A stretch of 17,979 nt of DNA from an uncultured Oscillospiraceae bacterium. GTDB taxonomy: Bacteria; Bacillota; Clostridia; Oscillospirales; Acutalibacteraceae. Location: assembly GCA_900546735.1 (NCBI GenBank), contig URDW01000023.1, forward strand, positions 1-17,979. Direction: 5' to 3'. The position numbers and the translations under genes were made by a program. The notes under the pieces were generated by a model. It worked only from the letters and a program-made list of their open reading frames with translations, did no database searches and was not told the DNA's origin. Shown here piece after piece: positions 1 through 7,810 of the stretch (positions are counted from its first letter, which is position 1; each line of letters opens with the position of its first letter).

Positions 1-44
1 CACCTATTAAGTCGTCGGCAGCGTCAGATGTGTATAAGAGACAG
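1..44 (+). other. Illumina Nextera adapter with i5 index (artefact)
   Basis: These bases are synthetic. Positions 1-3 (CAC) match the end of the P5 adapter, 4-11 (CTATTAAG) match Nextera XT index S518 as I remember it, 12-25 (TCGTCGGCAGCGTC) is the read-1 primer site, and 26-44 (AGATGTGTATAAGAGACAG) is the Tn5 mosaic end. The natural sequence begins at 45. Translations starting here give the well-known false N-termini MCIRDS and MYKRQ, and the reverse strand gives the false C-terminus SLIHI, so any start codon placed in this stretch is wrong. Confidence 0.98.
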
Positions 45-542
45 TCTGAAGAAAGCGGCATCAACGTGCGTCTGTTCGGCCAGGCCGACGAGCATGTGGA
101 AAAAGGCATTTTCCAGCCGGTCTCCAAGCCGTATCAGGGCGGGCTCATCCCGCCGGAGAGCAGCGACTTCGTGTCGGAGGAAAACATTTTCAATTACCAG
201 GCGAAAGTTATAAAGGATCTGGCGGAAAAGCAGTCGTGCATCATCATCGGCCGCTGCGCAGACTATATTCTGCGCGACATGCCGAACGTTTTGCGTGTGT
301 TCATCTGGGCGCCGTTTGAAACGTGCGTGTCTACCATTATGGATCTGCAGTCCCTGTCGGAAAAGGACGCGGCGAAAAAGATCAAAAAGATCGACCGCCA
401 CCGCAGCGACTATTACCGTTATTACACCGGCCGCGACTGGCAGGACTATTCTAATTACGACTTGTGCCTCAACACGCAGAAGCTCGGTTTTGACAAGACC
501 TGCGACGTGATCGTGAATTACCTGCAGCAAATGGAGAAATAA
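45..542 (+). CDS. Cytidylate kinase-like family protein, 5' truncated
   Basis: This is the C-terminal 165 residues of a nucleoside-monophosphate-kinase-fold protein of the cytidylate-kinase-like group (Cytidylate_kin2 type), found widely in clostridia. The recognisable core is SCIIIGRCADYIL, followed by a basic lid-like stretch (AAKKIKKIDRHRSDYYRYYTGRDW) and a closing segment with LCLNTQKLGFD, where the family normally has LxLNT. Intact members are about 200 residues, so roughly the first 35-40, including the N-terminal P-loop, are missing because the contig starts at the adapter junction. The true start cannot be seen; the GTG at 30 lies in adapter DNA. Phosphorylation of CMP is possible from the family name, but the true substrate of this branch is not established. 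A terminator follows directly, so it ends its transcript. Confidence 0.85.
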   Translation, partial: SEESGINVRLFGQADEHVEKGIFQPVSKPYQGGLIPPESSDFVSEENIFNYQAKVIKDLAEKQSCIIIGRCADYILRDMPNVLRVFIWAPFETCVSTIMDLQSLSEKDAAKKIKKIDRHRSDYYRYYTGRDWQDYSNYDLCLNTQKLGFDKTCDVIVNYLQQMEK

Positions 543-547
543 GTTTT

Positions 548-577
548 GCCGCTCCTTTCGGGGCGGCATTTTTCTTT
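548..577 (+). terminator. Rho-independent terminator after the kinase-like gene
   Basis: An 8-bp stem GCCGCTCC / GGGGCGGC (one T-G wobble) with loop TTTC is followed by ATTTTTCTTT. It lies 5 bases after the stop at 542 and just before the next promoter, so it separates the two transcription units. Confidence 0.85.
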
Positions 578-603
578 ACATACGTCTTAAAATCATATAT
601 AAT
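575..603 (+). promoter_or_regulatory. Sigma-A promoter for hydrolase-recD2 unit
   Basis: TTTACA at 575-580 and a perfect TATAAT at 598-603 are separated by 17 bases. The -35 box overlaps the T-tract of the upstream terminator. Transcription would start near 610, giving a leader of about 30 bases before the ATG at 641. Confidence 0.8.
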
Positions 604-640
604 TGGTAGTAAGCTTTCATAGATTTTATGGGGTGAGAAG

Positions 641-1615
641 ATGGGAGTTTTATTGTGGATCCTGCTTGCGGCAGGCATCCTTTTGGTTTTGTACTTTTTG
701 TTTGCAGGTCTTTTGTTCAACCAGGCTGTGGCCGGCCGTCCGCTGCCCTTGCCGCATTTTGTTACGGCGGCGTTTCGCAGCGGCGACGACAGCGACCCGT
801 ATTTTGACAAGGTGCGCGCCGCGGAAAAAGAGGTGTTCGCCCTTGGCCTCAGTGAACTGTCAATTTTGTCTTACGACGGACTCAAGCTGCGCAGCTATTA
901 CTATAAAAATCCGCAGCAGACGGGCAAACTGGTCATTTTGTCGCACGGCATGCGCAGCAGCGGCACGGGTGAATTCGCCTTTTTGCACCGCTATTATGCG
1001 GCGCGCGGGTTTGATCTGCTTTTTGTTGACCACCGTGCGTGCGGCCGCAGCGAGGGCAAGTACCTGGGCTACGGTTATCTGGAAAGCCGCGATCTGATCA
1101 GCTGGGCGCAGTTTGCGAACCAGCTTTACGAAAATCGCGTGCGCATCTATATGCACGGCGTTTCCATGGGCGCTGCCGCCGTGCTGCTCGCATCGGCCGA
1201 CAAAAGCCTGCCGGCCAATGTGCAAAGCGTGGTGTCGGACTGCGCCTACACGTCTATGCGCGCCGAGTTTGCCTGGCATGTCAAAAAAGTTGTGCACCTG
1301 TACACACCGCTGCTTCTGAAGTTTGTGGACCTTTGGTGCGGCATGTGCGCGCATTACCGTTTTAAAAACGCTTCGCCGCTGAACGCTGTTCGCCAGGCGC
1401 GCGTGCCGGTTTTGTTTGTGCATGGTGATGCGGACGACTATGTGCCGTTTGCCATGCAGGAAGAGCTTTACATTGCCTGCACCGCCAAAAAGTCCAAGAC
1501 CGTTATTCACGGCGCGTCGCATGCGCGCAGCTATTTTACGGATACGCCGGCATATGAGACGGCGCTCGATGTCTTTTTCAGCGACACGGAGCAGCCGGCT
1601 ATCCCGTTGGTCTGA
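641..1615 (+). CDS. Membrane-anchored alpha/beta hydrolase
   Basis: The 324-residue protein starts with an uncleaved-looking hydrophobic segment (residues about 3-29), followed by an alpha/beta-hydrolase domain. The nucleophile elbow is GVSMG with Ser175, the oxyanion-hole region is SHGMRSSG near residues 101-108, the acid is probably Asp265 in HGDADDYVP, and the base is His294 in GASHARSY. All three catalytic residues are therefore present and the enzyme should be active. This layout matches clostridial YqkD/YfhR-like serine hydrolases; the substrate is unknown. Since the helix is N-terminal, the catalytic domain may lie on either side of the membrane. The ATG at 641 follows GGGGTGAG, and a consensus promoter lies just upstream. 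Only 9 bases separate its stop from recD2, so the two are probably co-transcribed. Confidence 0.88.
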   Translation: MGVLLWILLAAGILLVLYFLFAGLLFNQAVAGRPLPLPHFVTAAFRSGDDSDPYFDKVRAAEKEVFALGLSELSILSYDGLKLRSYYYKNPQQTGKLVILSHGMRSSGTGEFAFLHRYYAARGFDLLFVDHRACGRSEGKYLGYGYLESRDLISWAQFANQLYENRVRIYMHGVSMGAAAVLLASADKSLPANVQSVVSDCAYTSMRAEFAWHVKKVVHLYTPLLLKFVDLWCGMCAHYRFKNASPLNAVRQARVPVLFVHGDADDYVPFAMQEELYIACTAKKSKTVIHGASHARSYFTDTPAYETALDVFFSDTEQPAIPLV

Positions 1616-1624
1616 GGGCACGGT

Positions 1625-3841
1625 ATGGGCGAAAGGGAAACGATATCGGGCAGCGTGGAAACAGTTGTTTTCCGTTCGGAAGACGGCGGCTACGTTGTGT
1701 TTAAACTGAATACGGCCGACGAGGAAATTACCGTTTGCTGCCGTGATGTGGCCGGTGCGTTTCAGATCGAGGGCGGCATGCTGGTGGAATGCACCGGCAG
1801 CTGGGGGTTTCACAACACCTACGGTCCGCAGTTTGAAGCACAGAAGATCGGCGTGCAGATGCCCACGGATACGGCGGGTATCCTGCTTTGCCTTTCTTCC
1901 AAGCTGGTGCCGGGCATCGGCCCCACGCTGGCGCGCCGCATTGTGGAGCGCTTCGGCGCAGACAGCTTGGATGTGATCGAAAATTCGCCGCAGCGCTTAG
2001 CGGAGGTGGAGGGCATCACGCTTTCCAAAGCCCGTCGGTTTTCCAAGGCATATCAGGGCCGCATTGATTTTTCGCGCCAGGTCACACAGCTGACCGGGCT
2101 CGGTCTCAGCTATGACCGGGCGAAAAAAATTTACGACGGTTACGGCGCCGAATCTGTCGAAATGCTGCAAACAGATCCGTTTGCGCTGTGCGCCGGCGGC
2201 CTTTTGACGTTCGATGAGGCTGAAAGTCTGGCACAGAATTTTGAACTGGCGGCAACGCCGTCGCGCTGTATTGCCGGCGTGCTGTATGTTATGCAGTATA
2301 ATTTTGAAACGAACGGCCACACCTGCGTCTCCCGCAGCAGCCTGCTCGCGCCGTGTATGGAGCTTTTGGCCTGCAGCGAGGACGACGCTGAAATTGCAAT
2401 CGACGACGCGCTGGCACAAAATCTGCTGACGTCAGAGCAGATCGGTGCACGCGAATACCTTTTCCTGCCCGAGGCTTACCGCGAAGAAATGCTGATCGCT
2501 GACAAAATCAAGCTGCTTCTGCGTGTGGCGCCGCAGCCGGAAACGCTGCTGGCATCTGAAATCTCTGTGTTTGAAGAGACGTTTCAGATCCATTTGGATG
2601 ACCGCCAGCGCGAAGCGATCGAGCTGGCGGTCGGGCCGGGCATGTTCATTCTGACCGGCGGCCCCGGTACCGGTAAAACGACCACGGTGCGCGGCATCAT
2701 CCACATTTTAAATAAAAAAGGCCTCAAAACGGTGCTGACGGCGCCGACCGGCCGGGCGGCCAAGCGCATGAGCGAGCTGACCGGGCAGGATGCGCAGACG
2801 ATCCACCGCCTGCTGGAAACGCAGCGCACCGACAGCGGCGAATACCGCTTTAAGCATGATGCGCGCGATCCCATCGATGCGGATGCCGTCATTGTGGACG
2901 AGATGTCGATGGTCGACATCCGCATTTTTTCCGCGCTGTTGGATGCACTGCCGATGCGCTGCCGTTTGATCATGGTGGGCGATGCGGATCAGCTGCCGCC
3001 CGTCGGCGCCGGCAATGTGCTGGCCGATCTTATTAAAAGCGGCAAGATCCCGGTCGTCTGTCTGCAGCGCATTTTCCGCCAGGCGCAAAAGAGCCTGATC
3101 GTGACGAACGCACACGCCATCGTTTCCGGCCAGATGCCGCAGCTGGACCGTAAAGCACCGGAGGATGACTTTTTCTTTCTGCAGGAACCGTCGCCTTATC
3201 TGGCGGCCAAAAAGATTACAGATCTGGTCACGCGCCGCCTGCCTTCTGCCTATGGCGATGCGTTTAAAAACATTCAGGTGCTGTGCCCCTCCCGAAAGGG
3301 AGAGAACGGTACGGAAACGCTCAATCAGGTGCTGCAAAGCCGCCTGAACCCGAAAGATGCGAAAAAGCGCGAAATCGCCGTGCGCGGCAGCATTCTGCGC
3401 GAGGGCGACCGCGTGATCCAGATGAAAAACAATTACGACCTGCCCTGGTGCGGCAGTGAAAATACCGGCGTGTTCAACGGCGAGATCGGTATGATCGCGG
3501 CGCTCGACCCGGTGCTTAAAACAGCCGTCGTGCATTTTGACGACTTTTCTGCAGAATATGATTTTGAGGCTTTGCATGAATTGGAGCTTGCCTACGCCAT
3601 GACCGTGCACAAAAGTCAGGGCTCGGAATTTGACGCCGTGGTCATGCCGGTCATTGCCGTACCGCCGAAGCTTGCTTACCGAAACCTGCTTTACACGGCC
3701 GTTACGCGCGCCAAAAAGCTGATCGTGCTGGTCGGCACGCACGCGCAGCTGGAGAAAATGGTGCAAAACGGCAAAAAAAGTAAACGCCAAAGCGCGCTTG
3801 TTCATTTTTTATCTGTTGACAAGCCGGGCGTTTTTCAGTAG
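1625..3841 (+). CDS. recD2: ATP-dependent RecD-like DNA helicase RecD2
   Basis: A 738-residue superfamily-1B 5'-3' DNA helicase, of the usual length for RecD2 (B. subtilis YrrC). The N-terminal 75 residues look like the OB-fold domain, residues 94-111 (LVPGIGPTLARRIVERFG) form a helix-hairpin-helix, and the helicase core follows. Visible motifs are Walker A GGPGTGKT (345-352), Walker B VIVDEMS (422-428), motif III GDADQLPPVGAG (452-463), the UvrD-like AMTVHKSQGSEFD (658-670) and motif VI YTAVTRAKK (690-698). RecD2 proteins work outside RecBCD in genome maintenance and replication-fork processing, in the cytoplasm. No recB or recC is nearby, which fits. The ATG at 1625 has a weak GAGGGC Shine-Dalgarno overlapping the upstream stop. 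The promoter of the next gene begins inside its last codons. Confidence 0.96.
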   Translation: MGERETISGSVETVVFRSEDGGYVVFKLNTADEEITVCCRDVAGAFQIEGGMLVECTGSWGFHNTYGPQFEAQKIGVQMPTDTAGILLCLSSKLVPGIGPTLARRIVERFGADSLDVIENSPQRLAEVEGITLSKARRFSKAYQGRIDFSRQVTQLTGLGLSYDRAKKIYDGYGAESVEMLQTDPFALCAGGLLTFDEAESLAQNFELAATPSRCIAGVLYVMQYNFETNGHTCVSRSSLLAPCMELLACSEDDAEIAIDDALAQNLLTSEQIGAREYLFLPEAYREEMLIADKIKLLLRVAPQPETLLASEISVFEETFQIHLDDRQREAIELAVGPGMFILTGGPGTGKTTTVRGIIHILNKKGLKTVLTAPTGRAAKRMSELTGQDAQTIHRLLETQRTDSGEYRFKHDARDPIDADAVIVDEMSMVDIRIFSALLDALPMRCRLIMVGDADQLPPVGAGNVLADLIKSGKIPVVCLQRIFRQAQKSLIVTNAHAIVSGQMPQLDRKAPEDDFFFLQEPSPYLAAKKITDLVTRRLPSAYGDAFKNIQVLCPSRKGENGTETLNQVLQSRLNPKDAKKREIAVRGSILREGDRVIQMKNNYDLPWCGSENTGVFNGEIGMIAALDPVLKTAVVHFDDFSAEYDFEALHELELAYAMTVHKSQGSEFDAVVMPVIAVPPKLAYRNLLYTAVTRAKKLIVLVGTHAQLEKMVQNGKKSKRQSALVHFLSVDKPGVFQ

Positions 3842-3847
3842 CATAAT
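3816..3847 (+). promoter_or_regulatory. Promoter for the mreB-like/corrinoid operon, inside the recD2 end
   Basis: A perfect TTGACA at 3816-3821 lies within the last codons of recD2. At 17 bases spacing the -10 would be TAGCAT (3839-3844); a better box, CATAAT (3842-3847), lies at 20 bases. The hexamer choice is uncertain, but no other promoter fits in the 36-base gap before the next gene. There is no room for a cobalamin riboswitch. Confidence 0.55.
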
Positions 3848-3877
3848 AGAGAAAATGAAAACGAAAAGGGAATTGCA

Positions 3878-4906
3878 ATGTTTGGTTTTGATTTGGGAAT
3901 TGACCTTGGCACATCCTCGCTGGTGATCGCCATGCCCGGCAAGGGCATCGTGCTCAACGAGCCGTCTTATATCGCCTATATGGAAGACAGTGAAAAAATG
4001 ATCTATGCCGGCAAGCGCGCCTATTTTCTGCAGGGGCGTGAACCGCAGGGCGTGCGCGTGGCACAGCCACTGAAGGACGGCGTTATCGGTTCTTACCGGC
4101 TGACGGAAAAAATGCTTTCGTTCTTTCTGGGCAAGGTCATCGGCAAAACGATCTTCCGTCCGCGTGTCGTGGCCTGCGTGCCGTCTGTGACGACCGATGT
4201 AGAAAAGCGCACGATCGTGTCGGTGCTCATCAACGCCGGCGCGCGCAGCGTCTGCCTGATCGAAGAGCCGCTCGCCGCAGCGTTCGGCTCCAATACGGAT
4301 CCGCTGCAGCCCGGCGGCATTTTTGTTATCGACGTCGGCGGCGGCACAACGGACCTGGCTGTCGTCAGCGGCGGCAGCATGGCGCAGACCGAAACCATCA
4401 AGATCGCCGGCACCGATTTTGACGAGGAGATCGTGAAATATATGCGTACGCGTTTTGGCATGAATGTCGGCATCCGCATGGCGGAAGACATCAAAAAGAA
4501 CGTCGGCTGTGCGGTGCCGCGCGTGGAACGCGTGGTCATGACCGCCAAGGGCAGCGACGTCAAGACCGGCCTGCCGCGTGAGGAGGAGGTCAACGACCTC
4601 GATATTTATGACTGCCTGTTTCCGCTGCTCGAGACGATCCGTGAAAAGGCGGTCGCCATGTTTGAGCGTACTTCGCCGCAGCTCGTGGCCGACATCAGCC
4701 GCAGCGGCGTGATTTTGGCCGGCGGCGGCGCGCTGATGTACGGTATGGACAAAATGTTTTCCGAGGCACTCGGGGTAGAGGCGCATGTGGCCGACGAGGC
4801 GCAGGAGTGCGTGGCCAAGGGCACCGGTATCGCTTTGACCAAAATGAATGTTTTAGACGGCTACGGCTACCGTTTCAAAACCAAAGAAGATGTGCGCATC
4901 CGATGA
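3878..4906 (+). CDS. Rod shape-determining protein, MreB/Mbl actin-like family
   Basis: A 342-residue bacterial actin homologue. Phosphate-1 loop GIDLGTSS (7-14), the VLNEPS strand typical of MreB (25-30), RPLKDGVI-like AQPLKDGVI (62-70), catalytic-loop LIEEP (127-131), phosphate-2 loop DVGGGTTDLAVVS (152-164) and adenosine motif VILAGGGALMYG (278-289) are all present in order. MreB proteins form ATP-dependent filaments under the membrane that guide cell-wall synthesis. The sequence is clearly divergent from housekeeping MreB: the usual LGTANT is LGTSSL and the EEIKxxIGSA stretch is AEDIKKNVGCA. No mreC or mreD follows, so it may be an Mbl/MreBH-type paralogue. The ATG at 3878 has AAAGGG 7 bases upstream. 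Its stop overlaps the adenosyltransferase start in ATGA, indicating translational coupling. Confidence 0.88.
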   Translation: MFGFDLGIDLGTSSLVIAMPGKGIVLNEPSYIAYMEDSEKMIYAGKRAYFLQGREPQGVRVAQPLKDGVIGSYRLTEKMLSFFLGKVIGKTIFRPRVVACVPSVTTDVEKRTIVSVLINAGARSVCLIEEPLAAAFGSNTDPLQPGGIFVIDVGGGTTDLAVVSGGSMAQTETIKIAGTDFDEEIVKYMRTRFGMNVGIRMAEDIKKNVGCAVPRVERVVMTAKGSDVKTGLPREEEVNDLDIYDCLFPLLETIREKAVAMFERTSPQLVADISRSGVILAGGGALMYGMDKMFSEALGVEAHVADEAQECVAKGTGIALTKMNVLDGYGYRFKTKEDVRIR

Positions 4907-5391
4907 TCCAGTATTATTACGGCGACGGCAAGGGCAAGACCTCGGCGGCGCTCGGTGCAGCACTGCGTGCGGCCGGGGCGGGCATGTCCGTTTTTTGCGT
5001 ATTTTTTTTAAAAGACAATTCTTCGAGCGAACGGCGATTGCTTTCATTTGCGCAGGTTTACCCGTCGCCTGAACGTGTGCCGTTTTCATTTCAAATGTCG
5101 CAGGCCGAGCGGGCGTCTTACAGCCGGTGGGCGCAGGCGGCCTGTCAGGCTGTTTTGCAAAGCGGCGCCGATATGATCGTGCTCGACGAGTTCGCCGATG
5201 CGCAGGAGCTTGGCTTTGTTGCGCCGGAAACGATGCGCCGGATTTTGCAAAAGCCAAACTGCGAACTGGTCATCACCGGCCACAGGGCGCACTGTGAGAT
5301 CGTGCAGGCGGCCGATTATGTGACCCGTTTTCAAAAAGAAAAACACCCGTTCGACCGGGGCGTACCGGCCAGACAGGGCATTGAGTATTGA
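4903..5391 (+). CDS. cobO: Cob(I)yrinic acid a,c-diamide adenosyltransferase (CobO/BtuR family)
   Basis: A 162-residue P-loop enzyme of the CobA/CobO/BtuR family, which transfers the adenosyl group of ATP to Co(I) corrinoids and makes coenzyme B12 from imported or salvaged corrinoid. The start shows the family P-loop as GDGKGKTS (7-14), a Walker-B-like VLDEF (94-98), TGHRAH (125-130), and the diagnostic C-terminus ADYVTRF...KHPFDRGVPARQGIEY. Length is at the short end of the family. The ATG at 4903 overlaps the stop of the mreB-like gene (ATGA), so I prefer it over the longer reading that begins at 4807 inside that gene. The stop at 5389-5391 abuts the Shine-Dalgarno of the ECF T component. 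Its position directly before an ECF transporter is the main reason to think that transporter moves corrinoids. Confidence 0.92.
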   Translation: MIQYYYGDGKGKTSAALGAALRAAGAGMSVFCVFFLKDNSSSERRLLSFAQVYPSPERVPFSFQMSQAERASYSRWAQAACQAVLQSGADMIVLDEFADAQELGFVAPETMRRILQKPNCELVITGHRAHCEIVQAADYVTRFQKEKHPFDRGVPARQGIEY

Positions 5392-5398
5392 AAGGAGG
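5391..5398 (+). promoter_or_regulatory. Ribosome binding site that fixes a TTG start for ecfT
   Basis: AAAGGAGG at 5391-5398 lies 7 bases before TTG at 5406. The earlier in-frame TTG at 5388 overlaps this site and has no Shine-Dalgarno of its own, so translation should begin at 5406. Confidence 0.75.
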
Positions 5399-5405
5399 CG
5401 CAGCT

Positions 5406-6278
5406 TTGCGGGACCGTTTTTCCATGTACCATCCCGTCTGCGGCTTCCTTTTTTTTATTGTGGCCGCCGTGGTTTCCATGGTGCTTTTTCATCCGCTGTT
5501 TCTCAGTGTTTCGTTTTTGTGCGCGCTGACTTACCTTTTGGTGCTGCGCGGCAGAAAGGCATTTGGCCTTTTGCTAAAGTTTTTGCTGCCTATGGCGGCC
5601 GTTGTCACGCTCATTAATGCGCTTTTGAATTCTTACGGTACGACCGTGTTGTTCGCGCTGCCGTGGGGTCTGCCGTTTACGGCAGAGGCACTGCTTTTCG
5701 GCTTTTGCCAGGCGCTGCTTTTTTCATCTGTTTTGCTGTGGCTGTTTTGCTACAGCGATGTAATGGGCAGTGAAAAGTTTTTATTCGTTTTCGGCCGCAT
5801 TTTTCCGAACACGGCTCTTCTTTTTTCCATGACGCTGCGTTTTATTCCGCTTTTTGTGCGCCGTGCCGGCGAGATCCGAATGGCGCGCCGCGCGGCCGGT
5901 ATTGCCGGGCAGCACCGTTTAAAAGAGGCGGTACATGTGTTTTCCGCTCTGGCTACCGGCTGCCTGGAAAGCAGCGTGGCCATGGCACTTTCCATGCGTG
6001 CCAAGGGCTACGGCGCCGGGCAGCGCCGGCCGTTCAACCGCTATCGTTTTAAAAAGAAAGATGCCTTTTACCTTTCGTTTCTGCTGTTGTGTCTGGCAGC
6101 TGTGGCGGCGGGCGGCATGGCCGATGCCTATTATTTTGAATTTGAACCGGCTTTGTATTTGGAGACGGGGCCGCTTTTTTACCTTGGACTTGGTGCTTTT
6201 TTTGCACTTTGTATCTCACCGGTGCTGCTCGACGCAGCGGAGGCAGTCAAATGGCGTATATTAATGTCGAAAATTTAA
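5406..6278 (+). CDS. ECF transporter transmembrane (T) component, EcfT/CbiQ family
   Basis: A 290-residue, strongly hydrophobic protein with N-terminal helices beginning at about residue 10, a cytosolic coupling region, and further helices after residue 215. The two coupling motifs that contact the ATPases are visible as MARRAAGI (159-166) and SMRAKGYG (196-203), which correspond to the ARG-type motifs of EcfT. EcfT holds the two ATPase domains and the substrate-binding S component together in the membrane. A TTG start at 5406 is chosen because of the near-perfect AAAGGAGG 7 bases upstream; ATG at 5424 is a weaker alternative. The end overlaps the ATPase gene by 28 bases. The family is certain; that it serves corrinoid uptake is inferred from neighbours. 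Confidence 0.9.
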   Translation: MRDRFSMYHPVCGFLFFIVAAVVSMVLFHPLFLSVSFLCALTYLLVLRGRKAFGLLLKFLLPMAAVVTLINALLNSYGTTVLFALPWGLPFTAEALLFGFCQALLFSSVLLWLFCYSDVMGSEKFLFVFGRIFPNTALLFSMTLRFIPLFVRRAGEIRMARRAAGIAGQHRLKEAVHVFSALATGCLESSVAMALSMRAKGYGAGQRRPFNRYRFKKKDAFYLSFLLLCLAAVAAGGMADAYYFEFEPALYLETGPLFYLGLGAFFALCISPVLLDAAEAVKWRILMSKI

Positions 6279-7810
6279 CATTTGCCTACCCGGATGCGCC
6301 GCAGTGCGCGCTGCAGGGCGTGTCTTTTTCTATGGAGCGCGGCGAAATGGGTGTCATTCTCGGCCGTTCCGCCAGCGGCAAATCCACGTTGCTGCAGCTG
6401 CTTTGCCCGGCCATCGCGCCGAAAGGCAAAATCGGCGGCAAAATCAGTCTGTCCGGCGCGCGCGTGGCGTTTGTGCACCAGGACGCAGAGGCGTCGCTGG
6501 TGTGCGACAAGGTATTTGCCGAGCTCGCTTTTGCGCTGGAAAATCAGGGTATGGCGCGTGAGCAGATCAGTTTAAAGATCGCGGAAACGGCTTGCTTTTT
6601 AAATATAGAAGATCTGTTTGCATGTGATGTAGCCGCGCTTTCCGGCGGCCAAAAGCGCATGGTCGCGCTGGCCGGTGCACTGGTCGCCGAGCCGGATGTG
6701 CTGATTTTGGACGAGCCGGTTTCCAGTTTGGACCCGCTTGCGGCCGAGCATTTTTTGTCTGCGCTCGTCAAAGTCAACCGCGAACTCGGCATTACCGTGC
6801 TGATGAGCGAGCACATTGCCGGCGGCATTTTGCCGCAGTGCGATGTGCTGGGCTTTTTAGAGGCTGGGGAAATGGCGGCGTTTGGGCCGTGCGCCGAAAC
6901 AGCCCGTGCGCTTTGTGGGGCCGGGTTTGCCGATTACCTGCCGGTTCCGGTGCGCCTGTTTTCCAGGCTGCAGCCGGACGTGCTGCCGCCCGTTTCCGTG
7001 CGCGGCGCACGCGTGCGTCTGGCTGCGTATTTAAAAGAGCGGTCAGCCGTACATAATGCTTTTTCTCATACGCCTTTGGCACCGCCGGAAAGCAAAAAAA
7101 ATACCGCCCTGCAGTTTCAGGACGTTTATTTTTCCTATGACCGGCGCCGGCAGCCGGTGCTGCACGGGCTGGATCTAAAAGCTTCTTTCGGCAGCGTACA
7201 CGGCGTTGTCGGCTGTAATGGCAGCGGCAAGTCCACTTTGCTGAAGCTTGCGTCGGGCGTTTTGCGCCCGCTGCACGGCCGGTGCAAGGTGCACGGCCGC
7301 GCGGTCATGATGCCGCAGGAGCCGCTTGATCTGTTTTGCGGCGACACGCTCGGCGAGGATCTTGCCGGGGCAGATGCGGCGCTCATTCGCCGTTTTGGCC
7401 TGCAAAAACTTCTCGGCCGCCATCCCTACGATGTCAGCGGCGGCGAAGCGCATATGGCTGCGTTCGTGCGCATCCTGTCCGGCCAGCCGGACATTCTTCT
7501 GCTTGACGAACCGACCGCCGGCTGCGATGCGCAGATCAAGGCGCGGCAAAAAGAACTGCTGCGGGGGCTTGCGGCTGCGGGCAAGTGTGTGCTTGTGGTG
7601 TCGCACGATATGGAATTTTTAAGCGAGGTGTGCGACCGCGTTTCTCTGCTTTTCGGCGGCGAGACGGTGGAGACGATGCCGGCGCACCGCTTTTTTGCGT
7701 CGCTCTCGTTTTATACGACGGATGCGCACCGCATCGGCCGCGGCCTGGTAGACAATGCCGTAACTTTGCAGGATCTGCTGCAGGCAGCCGGGGAGTGTGG
7801 TGCGCCGTGA
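6251..7810 (+). CDS. Fused double ECF ATPase (two ABC domains in one chain)
   Basis: A 519-residue protein with two complete ABC ATPase domains. Domain 1: Walker A GRSASGKST (38-46), Q-loop Gln77, signature LSGGQ (130-134), Walker B LILDEP (151-156), H-loop His188. Domain 2: Walker A GCNGSGKST (321-329), Q-loop Gln356, signature VSGGE (395-399), Walker B LLLDEP (416-421), H-loop His452. Both halves keep the residues for hydrolysis. In group II ECF systems EcfA1 and EcfA2 are separate; here they are joined by a linker of roughly 60 residues, as in dedicated one-substrate ECF cassettes. GGAGG at 6239-6243 lies 7 bases before the ATG at 6251, inside ecfT; the longer reading from 6209 lacks this. 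Its stop overlaps the S-component start (GTGA). Confidence 0.92.
   Translation: MAYINVENLTFAYPDAPQCALQGVSFSMERGEMGVILGRSASGKSTLLQLLCPAIAPKGKIGGKISLSGARVAFVHQDAEASLVCDKVFAELAFALENQGMAREQISLKIAETACFLNIEDLFACDVAALSGGQKRMVALAGALVAEPDVLILDEPVSSLDPLAAEHFLSALVKVNRELGITVLMSEHIAGGILPQCDVLGFLEAGEMAAFGPCAETARALCGAGFADYLPVPVRLFSRLQPDVLPPVSVRGARVRLAAYLKERSAVHNAFSHTPLAPPESKKNTALQFQDVYFSYDRRRQPVLHGLDLKASFGSVHGVVGCNGSGKSTLLKLASGVLRPLHGRCKVHGRAVMMPQEPLDLFCGDTLGEDLAGADAALIRRFGLQKLLGRHPYDVSGGEAHMAAFVRILSGQPDILLLDEPTAGCDAQIKARQKELLRGLAAAGKCVLVVSHDMEFLSEVCDRVSLLFGGETVETMPAHRFFASLSFYTTDAHRIGRGLVDNAVTLQDLLQAAGECGAP

Noticed and set aside
24..569. 181-residue minus-strand reading ending SLIHI
   Set aside because: It is antisense to the kinase-like gene and its end is adapter DNA.
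3842..3877. Cobalamin riboswitch before the corrinoid operon
   Set aside because: The gap is only 36 bases, far too short, and no B12-box-like sequence is seen.
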